64,000 bases of DNA from Pyxicephalus adspersus (lineage: Eukaryota > Chordata > Amphibia > Anura > Pyxicephalidae), in assembly GCF_032062135.1 (NCBI RefSeq), contig NC_092859.1:51222867-51286866 (forward strand), read 5' to 3'. Below, in pieces: positions 33,133-45,086 of the stretch (the first letter of the stretch is position 1; the number at the start of each line of letters is the position of its first letter). The position numbers and the translations under genes are program-made. Below the pieces are notes generated by a model. The model searched no databases. It saw nothing but the letters and a program-made list of their open reading frames with translations, and had not been told where the DNA came from.

Positions 33133-35760
33133 GTAGTTAGTCAGTCATCATCTAGTGGTAAGGTTTTTTGTTTGTTTGTCTTTGCTACCTTTGTGTAAAT
33201 ATTTTAAATAGTGTAAATAGAAATACCAAATAAACTACTGGTGCTGGTGAAACAGACTTGTCTTGCACTGCGCCTGTCCCAGAAGGCTGAAATCTCTCCC
33301 CCTATCCCCTCATCACCATGCTACAACACACATTTCCATGTATTTCACAGAGCTTGTCCTATTTAAATACTATAATAAAAAAAAATAAAATCCAAGCTTA
33401 ATCAAAAAATGATTATCTTTTCACTTTACCTTAATTGAGCCTAGATTTTAGGCAAGTTCAAAGTGGGTTTCGACTTTAAACCTTAACAGTTTTCTTAAGA
33501 AAACCATTTATTTCAAGATGCTAGACCCCATGTAGTAATGATCTCTTTTATCACCATATTTCCAAATTTATCACAGAGATTGGCATATATAGATTACAGT
33601 CCATAGTCCACTTTTGCAGCTGAATAATTCTGTTGAGAGCGCCACCCTTTTTTACCTTTCCACACATTGAACAACTTTCACAATACCTGTCAGTTCCCCA
33701 CTAAACTGTCCTGCAGTGTCCTGTGCATGTTGAGTAGTACAAAAAAGTTCAAGTTCAATAAATGTCAGGCTTACCCAGTTATCTAGTTTCCACACTCTTA
33801 CAGCACTATAGGTCAAAATACCTATCACACAGTCTCCAAGCTGTTGATACATATCACTTGACTAATTTTCACTTTCCTTTAACCCTTTCCTTCATCTGTG
33901 GACATAGAGCTAATGGTTCTAGTTCCAGTTTCATCTCATCTGCCCAAAGGTCATTCTACTAGAGGCATTGTGGCTTGTTAATATGCACTTTTTAGCAAAT
34001 TCCAGTCTGGCTTTTTTATGTGTCTTTGAACAGTGAAGTGTTCCGAGTCTTTTAATAAGCCCACTGCTACTGAAAAATCAGACACTGGCAGTTTCAGGCA
34101 AAAGTGCTTTTTTGCTCAACAAAAAGCAACTTACAGGTGTCCAAAACACCCTAACACACCAGCATTTGTAAGCTGTTTAATTCAAGTCTAGGGAGGTGGT
34201 TTGGCAGCAAAACCTCCTCTGGATGCCGCAGTAAGCATTGCAGCTTGCAATTGCTACCTCCTGAAAACACCTGCAATACAAAAGGAAAAAAAAAAACAAT
34301 AAACCTTGTAATATATTAATACCCACTTGTTGGTTTTAAGCATTTGCAGTTAGAAAAACGTGTGCAAAACGTCTGAACCTAGCCTTAGTCTTGCATACAA
34401 CTTGCCTACACCAATCTTACTTTTGACACACACATTTAAAATATGTTTAATTCCTGCACAGTAGGAGTATATACTCACTGCAGAAAGCATGTATGACATT
34501 TCCTTACAGTATTGTAAGTTATGAGTGGTCATTTTGTGATGCAGCAGATCCCTATTTTCCTTGTGCATGTCCTTTCTTGACCAACTCCTCACAAAGATTT
34601 AGTCTTGTTTTTTTTTGGGAATATATATTTCTTTTTTTAGGTCAGTCCTGTGCACCTTAGTATAAATGTAGTCATTAGGAGTATTTTGGCAATATAGCAT
34701 AGACTCTGCAGTTTATCTCTTGCCTATGTATTTATTACTGTTGAGATGTTCATTTGCCTGGGCCCACTAAACTTTTGCTCTGTGGTAGGAGTTTCTTAAG
34801 GCCCTAATTTAGTAAATTCTTGATAAACTTCTTGATGATGTCCTTGAAGAGGGTTTTTGAAATTCAGATAAAGACTTACTGGTAAATGTATTTACAGGAA
34901 CCCTAAAGGACAGTAGTATTTCCACTGTTGTGTTATAATAATTTTCCAATGTACACAGTATATTTTCCTTCAGATTAAGTACATTAGTTTACATTTACTA
35001 CTGGCCAGTTTGTGATGCTTTTTTTGTTTTGTTAGAATAGATGTTTATCTCTTGTGTCCTTGAAATAAAATTGTTGGTAAATCAAATCATATCAGATGGA
35101 GCCAGCACAACTCCATTATTAGCCAGTAAACAGTGTTTTTAAACTAATACACATAATAATCAATATCACCACACAGACTCTAGTCTGAGCGCTCCTTTCA
35201 AACTCCTTCTGCTTTATAAGTGGATTACAGTTATCAGTAAAATGCTTAGTAGGACCAAGATGGCTTAACATACCACATTCCATAAATAATCTAAATTATT
35301 TTGCAACAGCCTAATGAGACATGCAGAATTTTAAAGGTACAGAACAAAATATTCCTACACCACCTTACAAACTGTTAAAATATGACATTTTATTATTTAG
35401 TTATGGAATGATACTAGTTAGAAATCACTTCACTTCTTCCATATCAATTCCATAAATAATGGAGGAGGATACTTAGCTTGGGGACCATTAATTAGGACCT
35501 TTAAGGTGTAAGAACATCTCAACATCCTTTCATGCACAATGCCTAAATTATTAGGTATCTTTTATATGCTTTTTGACTCATTAAATTCAGGAGAGTGAGA
35601 ACAATATACAGTTCTAAAGATAAATATAAATATACATACATGGACAAATAGTATTCTAGCCCATTTGTAACAAAAAGGTCCAATGTATTAGCACCATATA
35701 CAAATAATCACAATCTGTTTTATAAAAGAAAACTCTCCCTTAAGTTCCAGTATAAACTAA
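33133..35760. other. Intergenic, nothing recognised
   Basis: AT-rich, no sustained open frame and no repeat boundary that I can support. Confidence 0.4.
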
Positions 35761-35859
35761 AGCACGTTTAGATTAAATACAGCAAAATATGATCACATAC
35801 CAATACTTTTACCTGTGCAGACCACAATCCCAAAAATGAAAAAAAAAAATAGAAACATC

Positions 35860-36134
35860 CATCCATGGCCCCAGTTTTGTTCATACCCTGTGGCCTGAAT
35901 GGCACCAGGAATGGTGGAGGAGTACGCATGGGGACAAGTCCCCATTCATCCCCTGTTGTAGTGCCCAGAGAGTGTAGTGGAATCCCTAAAGTCCTCACAC
36001 GTGTAGCCACCATTTCAGGAAAAACTGTGATTCGTTACCACAAATCGCAAGGAAATTTGGATTCAGAGCGAATCAAATTTTTCCTGAAATTCGGATCGAA
36101 TTCCACTTAGTCAGCTTCGATTCGCTCATCTCTA
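35860..36134 (-). mobile_element. hAT terminal region, second copy
   Basis: About 140 bp before 36134 are homologous to the end at 7880-8022: GTCCTCACA, AATCGCRAGGAAATT, CTGAAATTCRGATC, AATTCCACTT and GTCAGCTTC are shared in order. The terminus reads TAGAGATGAGCGAATCGAAG on the - strand. No transposase sequence is present, and the left limit is approximate. Confidence 0.7.
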
Positions 36135-36600
36135 TCAGTCACCTGATCTGAACCCAATTGAGCATGCATTTCACTTGTTGAAGACTAAACTTCGGACAGA
36201 AAGGCCCACAAACAAACAGCAACTGAAAGCCGCTGCAGTAAAGGCCTGGCAGAGAACTAAAAAGGAGGAAACCCAGCATCTGGTGATGTCCATGAGTTCA
36301 AAACTACAGGCTGTCATTGCCATCAAAGGGTTTTCAACCAAGTATTAGAATCGAACATTTTATTTTCAGTTTTCTAATTTGTCTAAATACATTTGAGCCC
36401 CTGAAATGAAGTGATTGTGTTAAAAAAAGGCTTTAGTTCCTCACATTTTTATGTAATGTTTTTGTTCAACCCACTGAATTTAAGCTGAAAGTCTGCAGTT
36501 CAACAGCATCTAAGTTGTTTCATTTAAAATTAATTGTGGTAATGTGCAGAACCAAAATGAGAAAAAAGTTGTCTCTGTCCAAATATTTATGGACCTATAA
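36135..36600 (+). mobile_element. Tc1-like transposon, 3' end
   Basis: Begins inside the transposase at SPDLNPIEHAFH, the region of the last catalytic acid, and runs to the C-terminus ending GFSTKY and a stop. The 3' end is the inverted repeat GTCCAAATATTTATGGACCTATA. It abuts the hAT end at 36134 directly, so one element probably cut or inserted into the other. Confidence 0.85.
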
Positions 36601-36712
36601 ATATTTTTATTATTTACTTTTAAATTTTTAAATTTTGTGTCAAAACTGCCACATCACAAATTATTCCAAAGTAGTACAAAAAGAGAGTTCCATAGCAACG
36701 TTAAAGGCAGTA

Positions 36713-37430
36713 GGCATTTTTTTATAAGGTTAAAATCATATTTATTTCAGTGATTTTTTTTTTAAACACATATTAAAGACAAATATAAAACCATATCTTC
36801 AAATATCCACATTCAATTATACAATTCTCACCCACCCAAGAACAAATGTATAGATATAAATCTCACATATACAATATTAGTACAGGGGCATACAATCAAT
36901 GTAGGATGTCAATCATAAGAGTTTCAATGTGTTTCGCAAAAATAAATCGACTTTATCAGGAAAGAGTGTATATATGTAGGAGTGGGTAAGTACTAAAAGA
37001 AAACACAAATGATATCTCAATGAGTCAAATATCAAATTTCATCAAATAATCCAAATCATAGGAAAGAAAAAAGCACATAGCTATATACAGCTTCACCGCT
37101 ACTTAAACCTGGATAGAAGAGGTTCAGGAAGGGGTGCTGCAACCACATATGTAATCAAACCTACAGCACATGTTTTGATATTCCAAAAACATTTATCTTG
37201 CCTTCAAACTCAGTGCCCAAAACAATATGATTGACATGCTACATTCATTGTATGCCCCTGTACTAATATTGTATATGTCAAATTTATATCTATACATTTG
37301 GGTGGGCGAGAATTGTACAACCGAATGTGGATATTTGGAGATATGGTTTTATATTTGTCTTTAATATGTGTGTGTTTATTTTTTTTAAATATTCACTGAA
37401 AAAAATATTTTAACCTTATAAAAAATTGCC
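36713..37430. mobile_element. Fold-back element with 204-bp arms
   Basis: The left arm (36713-36916) and right arm (37227-37430) are near-complementary over their whole length. Examples are TATAAGGTTAAAAT, ATATTAAAGACAAATATAAA and AATATTAGTACAGGGGCATA against their complements. The 310-bp centre contains GTGTTTCGCAAAAATAAATC but no coding frame. The structure is that of a non-autonomous DNA transposon with long terminal inverted repeats; the superfamily is unknown. Confidence 0.85.
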
Positions 37431-38049
37431 ATATAAGTCCCAATATAATTGTCCACACCAGAGACATCTATGTAGATATAAATTTTGTAATTTATAGTAT
37501 GTGTTTTAATGATATGATGTTTTTTTGGGAATTTATGGTATATATTTTTGTGATTGTACATCTCCTTTTCCTTGAGAAAGCGGATTCCTTTTCTGAAAAT
37601 TGCCTAGAAAAGTGGGACTACCCTACAGGAATGCCCCAAAAAGAGATTCTAATTGATTTATGATGGTTATATTTATGTATTTTTTAGGTGTTCATTTTTA
37701 AAGTTATTTAATAAAGTAAGTTTTAACTATACGTTGCAAAACATTTACAAAACAAGAAAATTTACAAAATTGCAAAACAAGAATTTAGATAAAATCTTCA
37801 AAAATACATTCAAAAACATACAAAAATCTCCATTGACCCATGCGGTTGTGGTGCTTTATCCAATGTATATGTACTAGATAGGTAGAACTTCATCCAATTA
37901 TATCAAAGAGTAGACATTCCAACAATTTCAGGATTATTAATTCAAAGTGTTTCCCAGATACAAGTTAACATAATCAGGTACAATGGGGAGTACTGAAATA
38001 TAAACGACTGCTTTTGAATATCATTTTGTGAATGTCCTTTTTTTTGGCC
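37431..38049. other. Intergenic, nothing recognised
   Basis: AT-rich. GATTGTACATCTCCTTTTCC then TTGAGAAAGCGG resembles phrases of frog DNA elements, but no boundaries are visible. Confidence 0.35.
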
Positions 38050-38378
38050 TCCAAAAGAATCCTAAATATGAATTGCAGCTGGCCCGCCGCTGCATTAAAA
38101 CAGCGCCGCTACTACAATTCCTGGCATCACTCGCTTCTATAGACCAGCGGCCTCTCTGCCTTTGCATGGTCCCGAATAGGACTGTTTTATAGACGCAGGG
38201 AATTGTAGTAGCAGTGCTATTTCAGTGAAGAGGGAGTTCCAGCCACTCATAACATTAAGCCCCGTATTGGATGCAGGGAATTGTAGTAGCAGTGCTATTT
38301 CAGTTTCAAGTTTGGCCCACGACTTTGTCTAAATTTTTAATTTTGGCCCACTGTGTATTTGAATTTGACACCCCTGAC
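38050..38378. mobile_element. hAT-type non-autonomous element
   Basis: The right end, reverse complemented, reads CAGGGGTGTCAAATTCAAAT, a common vertebrate hAT end pattern. Inside, CAGGGAATTGTAGTAGCAGT followed by GCTATTTCAG occurs twice (about 38195 and 38274). The left boundary is approximate. Confidence 0.55.
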
Positions 38379-39360
38379 CTAAACCAAGCCCCCCCTCAGC
38401 CCTGGTAGACTGATTGCGTTTCCAAGCACACAGTTGCTTCCAGAACTTGAAAGTGCACTAGGGATAGTGTCTGGGGAAGATCTGTCAGGCAGAGGACCAA
38501 AAGGCCACAGATAAAAGAGCACAAGGATTTTACAAAGACAAATCAAGAAAATAAAGCCAAAGGTCGTACACAGGCGACCAGTCCACCAGCACAGGGCTGA
38601 GATCAGGAACCACTCTCTCTTAGCACAACTCTAAATCCCCTTCAGCTGTACACAGACTCACATAAGGGGATGCTGAAAAACCATTTACAGCAAAAGGGAA
38701 ACCAGGGATGCAGAGGACTGACAGTTATTTTCCTGATCTTCCCTGCTGCTGCAAGTTACGGCAACAAAGAAAATAGGCAGGGCACACTGTCCTGCGGTGG
38801 CCTACAGCACTGGATCTCCAGCCAGATAATTGTCTCCTAACAATATGAATATCTCTTAAAAGATTCACCTATAGCAAACTGATGTTTAACAGATAGGTCT
38901 ACAAAGTTACTGCACAAAGTTACTCTGCACACGGTAGAGTAGAAGGGGGTTAAATCAGAGACACTAAAATCCACAGGCGAAAGGGACCCAATCTCCACCA
39001 ACTAAAAGTTTAGCTTTAAAGATACACATTGCTTAACACCAATTCATAAAGCTGTCAACAGAAAAGAAAAATGTATATATATACAGGTATTCTTCGTTTA
39101 GTCCCTAACTTTGGACTCTACCACAGAGCTGCTTAGGTTGCACAACTCTCTTGTACTGCATTGTTATTTATTAAACCCCAATAGGTGGACATAGAGGCCC
39201 AACCCTGCACAGAGTCAGCAATTGCCTCTTTCATGTGGACCCCCTCATGTGGAGCTGGAGGAGTGGACCGAAGTAGCCCTTAACATATCCAAAGTATCAC
39301 CTAATGTTGGTTTGAATGAATTAAATTATAAGGTTTTGTTACGCTGGTACCTGCTTACGA
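38379..39360. other. Intergenic, unresolved repeat-like sequence
   Basis: No open frame. Parts (for example 38480-38620) could be LTR debris but lack clear ends. Confidence 0.3.
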
Positions 39361-39384
39361 TCTCTGCTTTAGGGGTTGTGTCAA

Positions 39385-39640
39385 AAAGCTGGGTTTCAGC
39401 CAAAGGATATGGGTCTTACAGCAGGATGATGACCTAAAGCATACTTCAAAAAGCACCCTGAAATGGTTTAGATCTAAAAATTTCCAGATCTAAATCCTAT
39501 AGAGCACGTTTGGATAGATCCAAAAACAGCAGTTGGGAGAAGGAAGCCTTCAATCTGAGAGACTGAGCAGCTAGCAAAGGAAGAGCAGTGCATAATCCCA
39601 GTAGAAAGATAAATAAAAGACTGGAGTTTGCCTTATTACC
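39385..39640 (+). pseudogene. Tc1-like transposase fragment
   Basis: Contains LQQDDDLKHTSKSTLKWF, covering the second catalytic Asp, then a degraded NPIEHVW-type segment. Flanked on the right by a Gypsy fragment that starts at about 39650. Confidence 0.7.
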
Positions 39641-40290
39641 AGCCTGCTATTTGGAGCTAACCTCCACATTTGTTGTTTCAGATGCGGGCACAGCAACTGC
39701 TTCTGCTGATTTTAGCTGACCAGTAAGTTGGTTTTTACTGAACTGCTTTCCAAGTTGTGCTGGGTATTCAACTGTCAGCTCACATTTAAAGGAACAGTGC
39801 CTCAAATTTTTGTTGGCCATTATGGAGGAAGGCCTTGATTCAAAATACTTCTGCTCTGAAACATGCGCACCAGCAGGCCAACGCCACATAGCAAGAAACC
39901 AACAGACAGCCCAGTTAGCCAGTATTGACACCCAGGTGATTGTGCTGGCCCAAGCTTGGGACCAACAGCTAATAGCTGATGTGGTGCAGCAGTTGGCAGC
40001 CCGGGTCCCAGCGGATGTTGCCACGCCTGTGAAGGAACACAGGACTGTGCCAGGAATCCACCTGCTACAGAAAATGACTGCACAGAATGAGGTGGGAGCA
40101 TTCCTGTGCACCTGGAGTGATTGTAGTAGCGCCACTGTTAGTAGGAGATGCCCAGCTTTTTTTTACTTTTCTGTTGAGGATGCCTAGGACTACAACAAGC
40201 TGAAGTCAGGAAACCTGCGGTGATTGGGAGTTACCACCTTCTTGCAACCACAATTGGGGCTTCTGGGTTAAGGGGTCACCCAGGTCTTAG

Positions 40291-40490
40291 ATGTATGACC
40301 TCATCAACCTGGTGAAACACTGGCTGCATCCGAAACTTACGGGGCCCCAGATCGTGAAGAGGGTCACCATGAAATCGTATCTTCAGGCTCTACCACCAGA
40401 GCTACGGCGGTGGGTAAGCCAAGGGGACCCCAAGACAGCTGGATAAGTTGTTGGAACATTATATTGCTGCTGAGGACCTCGTAGAAGTCT
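40291..40490 (+). pseudogene. SCAN-like Gag domain
   Basis: YDLINLVKHWLHPKLTGPQI, then SYLQALPPELRRWV and LLEHYIAAEDLVE follow the SCAN pattern (W-hydrophobic-xP, FLxxLPxELxxWV). SCAN domains of amniote zinc-finger proteins are thought to derive from Gmr1-like Gag. One frameshift near 40440. Confidence 0.65.
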
Positions 40491-40608
40491 CCACATATGC
40501 CCGCCCACAGAACCCAAGTATGAATAACCCAGAAAGAGAGGCAGTAGCTAAGTCACCAAAAAGGAGGCACGCAATGGCAGCCTTCGCCAAGCACAGGGAC
40601 TTCTTCAG

Positions 40609-40650
40609 TGCTGGCGATGCGGTGACTGGGGACATGTGACTGCCAAGTGT
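40609..40650 (+). pseudogene. Gag CCHC zinc knuckle
   Basis: Fourteen codons spell CWRCGDWGHVTAKC, a perfect C-x2-C-x4-H-x4-C nucleic-acid-binding knuckle. Confidence 0.85.
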
Positions 40651-40689
40651 TCTACCACCCCAGAGCCCATAGAGTGCAGAGTAGTAAGG

Positions 40690-40947
40690 AAATTATTCAT
40701 GTTTGCTCGTCTAGACCTGACTGCTGATCCTGAGGTAGCTACCCGTGTTGTACAGGTTGGTAAGCATACTGTTCATCCTTTACTAGACACGGGGAGCCTG
40801 GTCACTTTAGTGCACACCTGCCTGGTAAAAGACTGCCACCTGAACTGGTGCCAGGTAGGAGTGGTGTGTGTGCACAAGGACACTAAGATATTCGTCATTG
40901 CCCTGGTAACTTTTGTGACCCCTGCAGGAACTGTTGTTGTTACATAG
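40690..40947 (+). pseudogene. Retropepsin-like protease fragment
   Basis: HPLLDTGSLVTLV has the D-T-G active site of retroelement aspartic proteases; further strands follow to about residue 100. It sits directly downstream of the knuckle. Confidence 0.65.
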
Positions 40948-41349
40948 CATAATCTTGGGTGGAGACATTATCCTTTCCAGGAGCTCTGCCAGGAGGAGCA
41001 GCTGGCTCCAGAGTTTTTGGACAATGAGGAGCACAAGGAAAAGGGACTCAACCCTTCTAAGCAACATGTTATGGGAGGGAAAAGTGGAACTGTCTGGTAC
41101 AAATGTTGTTGTGAATAATTGCTAATTACAGGTCAGAAAATGGTGAGCTGTTTTCCCTAGCTGTACTTGTTAATGACCCTGAAATGTCTGGGGAGACCAC
41201 TTGGGAGTCTAGCATGCCAGAGCTAGAGGTCTCCCAGGATAACTTTAGCACCGCTCAGCTAGGGGACCCAACACTGGGATGAAGTCGTGGAACAGCTTGT
41301 GGTGCCCCAGGCATTTAGGAGGACAGTGCTTAATCCAGCCCATTTTTCA

Positions 41350-41475
41350 TCCCCTGGACGGGCACCTGGCATCTAAAAAAAATAAAAAACTGTTTGCTAC
41401 AGCGGTTCTTTTGGCCTGGGGTGCACGCTGACGTAAAGAACTTCTGTGAGTCCTGCCCAACCTGTCAGATATCAG
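41350..41475 (+). pseudogene. Integrase H2C2 zinc finger
   Basis: HPLDGHLASKK, a frameshift, then LLQRFFWPGVHADV and FCESCPTCQIS: the H-x3-to-5-H ... C-x2-C finger with the WPG motif. Confidence 0.75.
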
Positions 41476-41484
41476 CTACAATGC

Positions 41485-41960
41485 TGATGTTGGATATTAT
41501 CAGAGGTTTTTCCCATATTTTGCCACACTAGCACACTAGCAGCTCTACTTCTAGACCTCACCGGAGGTGGAAAGAACCTTCCAAGATCTGAAGGCTGCCA
41601 TGTGTAAATGCCCAGTAATAATTGCTCCCTACTTTAAGAAAGAATTCTTGGTGCAGACAGACGCTTCAGAAGTAGGCCTGGGGGCAGTCCTGTCCTAGGT
41701 ATGCCATTGTAGAACATTAATTACTTTGCCATCAGGTGGGCGTTGGAGAGCCCCAAATATTACCTGTTTTGAAGGAAGTTCAGGCTTATCACTGATCATG
41801 CCCACTGAAATGGATGGCCCATAATAAAGAGAAAAATGCAAGGGTCACCTGTTAGTTCCTCTCCCTACAAAACTTTCAATTTGTGGTTGAACATGGGCCA
41901 GGAACAGAGCAGGGAAATGCAGTTGCCCTGTCCAGGGTCTATTCAATTTTCACTAGCTGT
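41485..41960 (+). pseudogene. RT thumb and RNase H fragment
   Basis: VGYYQRFFPYFATLA (end of RT), EVERTFQDLKAAMCKCPVI, then VQTDASEVGLGAVLS with the first RNase H Asp, and later EQGNADALSR-like sequence marking the RNase H end. Confidence 0.75.
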
Positions 41961-41992
41961 GCTCAGCCCCAGGCTTGAGCAGAAGAGGGATA

Positions 41993-42450
41993 TGTAACAG
42001 AGGGACAGAGAGGACACCTGTGTTACTGGGAAAAGTCCTGAATGGATTGTATGTGGGACCACCGTTTCTCTGATTCTACCATGGTAGAACCAACAGAGAT
42101 TTGTTGCAGGGAAGCTCTAGCTTTCCCTGCTTGTTGTTCAAAATTTCTGTATTGGGGTTGGTTCTACTGGTAATCTGCAAGAGTAGTGTGGGGAAGATTC
42201 CCAACTTTGGGTTTCACATTTTCCGGGGACTCACGAGCCTATATAGCACACGTGTCACAGAGAGTCTGTCTCACACATTTACAGCATTTACAGCAGGGGC
42301 TGTAAATGTGTGAGACAGACTCTCTGTGCCCGTGACTGGTTTTGAAGCCCGCTCCAACCGTTTGTTTTGCCAGGATGCTCTTCTTTAGTTCAAGAGACTT
42401 TTTGGTGTCTCTGATTCAACCCTCTTTTCTCGTGATGCGGGGTAAGTGGC
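41993..42450 (+). repeat. Probable 3' LTR of the Gmr1-like element
   Basis: Starts TGTAACAGAGGGACAGAGAG soon after the RNase H remnant and contains a TATATAG box (42240-42246). The right limit is approximate and no second copy of this LTR was identified in the window. Confidence 0.45.
42256..42328. repeat. Perfect 29-bp inverted repeat (hairpin) in LTR-like sequence
   Basis: Arms 42256-42284 and 42300-42328 are exact complements (CACAGAGAGTCTGTCTCACA...), with a 15-nt loop. It begins about 10 nt after a TATATAG motif. Confidence 0.88.
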
Positions 42451-44650
42451 TTTGGAGAATCATCTTTGTTTAACAACAGTTTTCTTCATACAAGTCCTTA
42501 AAGAGATAGTCATATATTTTGTATAGGTTTATTTACAATGATCCTAATACCTATCTATAGGTGTACATATACTGTACATTGTATATAAGAAAGTAGTTCC
42601 TCACCTCACTTTCAATGGATAATGTTTTTAGAGCCACCTCTATGTGGAGCAAGTATATGTAGATATAGGAAAGTGTATTGATTGAGTATTTTGTCAATAC
42701 AATATGTAAATCCACATATATACATTATTTACCTCTGCCCTGTAACAATTCAGAGCACAGGGGATTGGCATACTATTTATTGTAATACCTAGCAAAATAT
42801 AGTTTAAAATAAAGGAAAATTGTTTTTTTATAACCGTATCATGTATTCGCCTCGATGGGCTTCCTCAGGGATAGTTATTTACAGCGTGCTTAATGGTCTA
42901 TATGTGCATATACGAGTGCATAATATAAGTGATATATATATAATCATAGCATAAGATAAAACAATTTAAAACATAGGTATATAGGTAAACAGATATATGA
43001 CTTAACATGGTGGCTATTGGTAATAATGATCAGATATTCATGGGTATCGACAATAATAATCACAAATTGGTTGTACAATTTAGTTGTTGCTGTAAGTTTT
43101 CTTTAAAGTTTTACATTGGAAAGTGGGGTAGAGGGATATTTTATTGAAAGTGTTACTCACGTACCCGTCACTGGAATAGTGACCCAAAATAGTCAAATTG
43201 AAGGTAAATATGTAAAAATTGAATATCAATTGGATCACAGCTGTGAAGGTTGCTGTAAATATATAGATAAATAATAAAGTAATTTTGGTTGGACAATCTT
43301 AGAGTATAATTAGGTAAATATACTGTCATATCAAAGAAGCTTAACAATGCGAAGGTAATGATAGTTGTAATACATACCAAGTATGTTCATAAGCTCTGCA
43401 TTCCAGAATGCGGTTGATCAATATATACACATTTATATATTATTATATATTCACAAGAAAACTTTTTTTAAATGCAACAAGCAAAAAAACATTAAAAAAT
43501 TATTACATTAAATTTAGCTATTTAAGTTTGATATTGCCAATGGCAAGAGATTGTGTCTCTAAAATAACATTAGAATATTAATTTTAGAGACACATCGGAA
43601 AGCTGGAACACACTACTACTCTCAACATAATTAAACCAATGTTGGTACAGTGTATTTGTCACACGTAGCCCTGATAACTATAGACCAACTACTCCACATC
43701 CTCCCAACACACACACAGCTGGCTTTGGGTTCATAATTAAAGAGTATGTATTAAAAGTGTTGTGCAGTTCATAGGTTTCATTGTTGATGAATAATGTATC
43801 CATACCTGTAATTTTATTTTTTAATTTTATGTACAATATGAGAGATATCTGGAGTGGACTCATTTGGGATGTGAACTCAAAATACATCATATAGGAGACA
43901 AATTTTTTTTTTTTGTAAAATTATTTGAAACTAGAACAAATAGAGTAGTTGTACATGAATACAATTAGGTGCTTCATAATCCTAATGTAGATTAAATAGA
44001 AGAAATTAACACATTTTTATTTTTAAACACCTTGGCCAAATCTGTACAGTTTTGCTTTACCTCACCTGTCGCTCACACAACTTCTCATACTCCTTTAGCA
44101 ACACTCTACTGTCACCTCTGTAGCTTTTGGAGCTTGGGGACCATTAATATGAATTTTCCTAAAAAGATGAATACATTTGTACAATAATGATCTTCCTAAT
44201 GGTGCCTGACAAGGACTGTGGAGGCTCTGATTCATTGATCAGCTCACGGTAAAGTGAAGTTTTACTATTGTTACTAATATCATAAGTTGCATTTTCTTTG
44301 GCATTGCTAATAAAATGTAAAATATTAGTTTGAGTTTTCTCACTCATTATGGCTATATTTCATTCGAATCTAAGACCAAACAAGAAATGATAGTTATCAA
44401 AGTCAAACTGATTGATGCAATTAAATATACCAGTTAAAGAAAATACACAGTTAAGGTCATACTTACCTAAAGGAGTATATGAGAAATAAACAAAAATCAA
44501 ACAATCGGATGAAAATTGGTGTTCGTGGAGCGGGGTGACTGTTGAAATGGTCGAAACAATACTGAAGTATACGGCTTGACAACGGTTGCCTCATACAACT
44601 TAAGACTACACTGACATCATGCTGCGCCTCCCTTGTTTTTTGTCAGTTTG
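42451..44650. other. AT-rich intergenic region
   Basis: Mostly A/T with short stop-rich frames. Contains a 13-bp perfect stem (GTGTCTCTAAAAT, 43553-43565, with 43581-43593) and the phrase CGCCTCGATGGGCTTCCTCA (about 42850), which recalls frog DNA elements. No gene seen. Confidence 0.4.
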
Positions 44651-44659
44651 TGCAAAAAA

Positions 44660-45080
44660 AAGGCGAAAATGGTCATTCAGAATATAAGAATTTTTAATTT
44701 AGCAATAGATCACATCGAAAACAAAGCACCCACCAAAAGAAGTCATGAACTAGCAAATTTGCATTATCAATATAATCTCCTGGACACCTTGCAAGACATT
44801 AATCTTTCCTCCAGGGATTACACTCAGTATTCCACAGTTCATTAACATAATACCAGGTCATATTTTCATTCATTCCTCCTCTAACCCTACTCTAACCTTA
44901 GCACGCATACTATCCTCCTCCTGGTTGGATCACCACTCACTACTTATTCAACTGCAGCGGCTGGGGAGCACTCCTCTTTGAACCACTGGAGACTGAATAA
45001 ATCTCAGTTAGTTTATAAATTAGTGTGTACAGAATTAGATCGACCGTGGGTTTATTTTCCCTTACTAATCCTACTGTTAC
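44660..45080 (+). pseudogene. L1-like LINE endonuclease fragment
   Basis: ENKAPTKRSHELANLHYQYN, then LLDT...SRDYTQYS and later WLDHH-like sequence match the second half of an L1 endonuclease (NLLDxWR, RDYTFYS, SDH). Degraded. Directly followed at 45087 by Gypsy sequence. Confidence 0.55.
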
Positions 45081-45086
45081 CACATT

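Larger units (their letters stand above)
39650..41960 (+). mobile_element. Gmr1-like Gypsy retrotransposon, internal region, deleted
   Basis: In order: a gag-like open frame (39810-40187), a SCAN-like gag segment (40291-40490), a CCHC knuckle (40609-40650), an aspartic protease with LLDTGS (about 40780), an integrase H2C2 finger (41350-41475), then the end of RT and RNase H (41485-41960). Finding the integrase finger before RT/RNase H is the gene order of the Gmr1 group and the reverse of ordinary Gypsy. The integrase core and most of RT are missing between them. Many stops and shifts. Confidence 0.72.
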
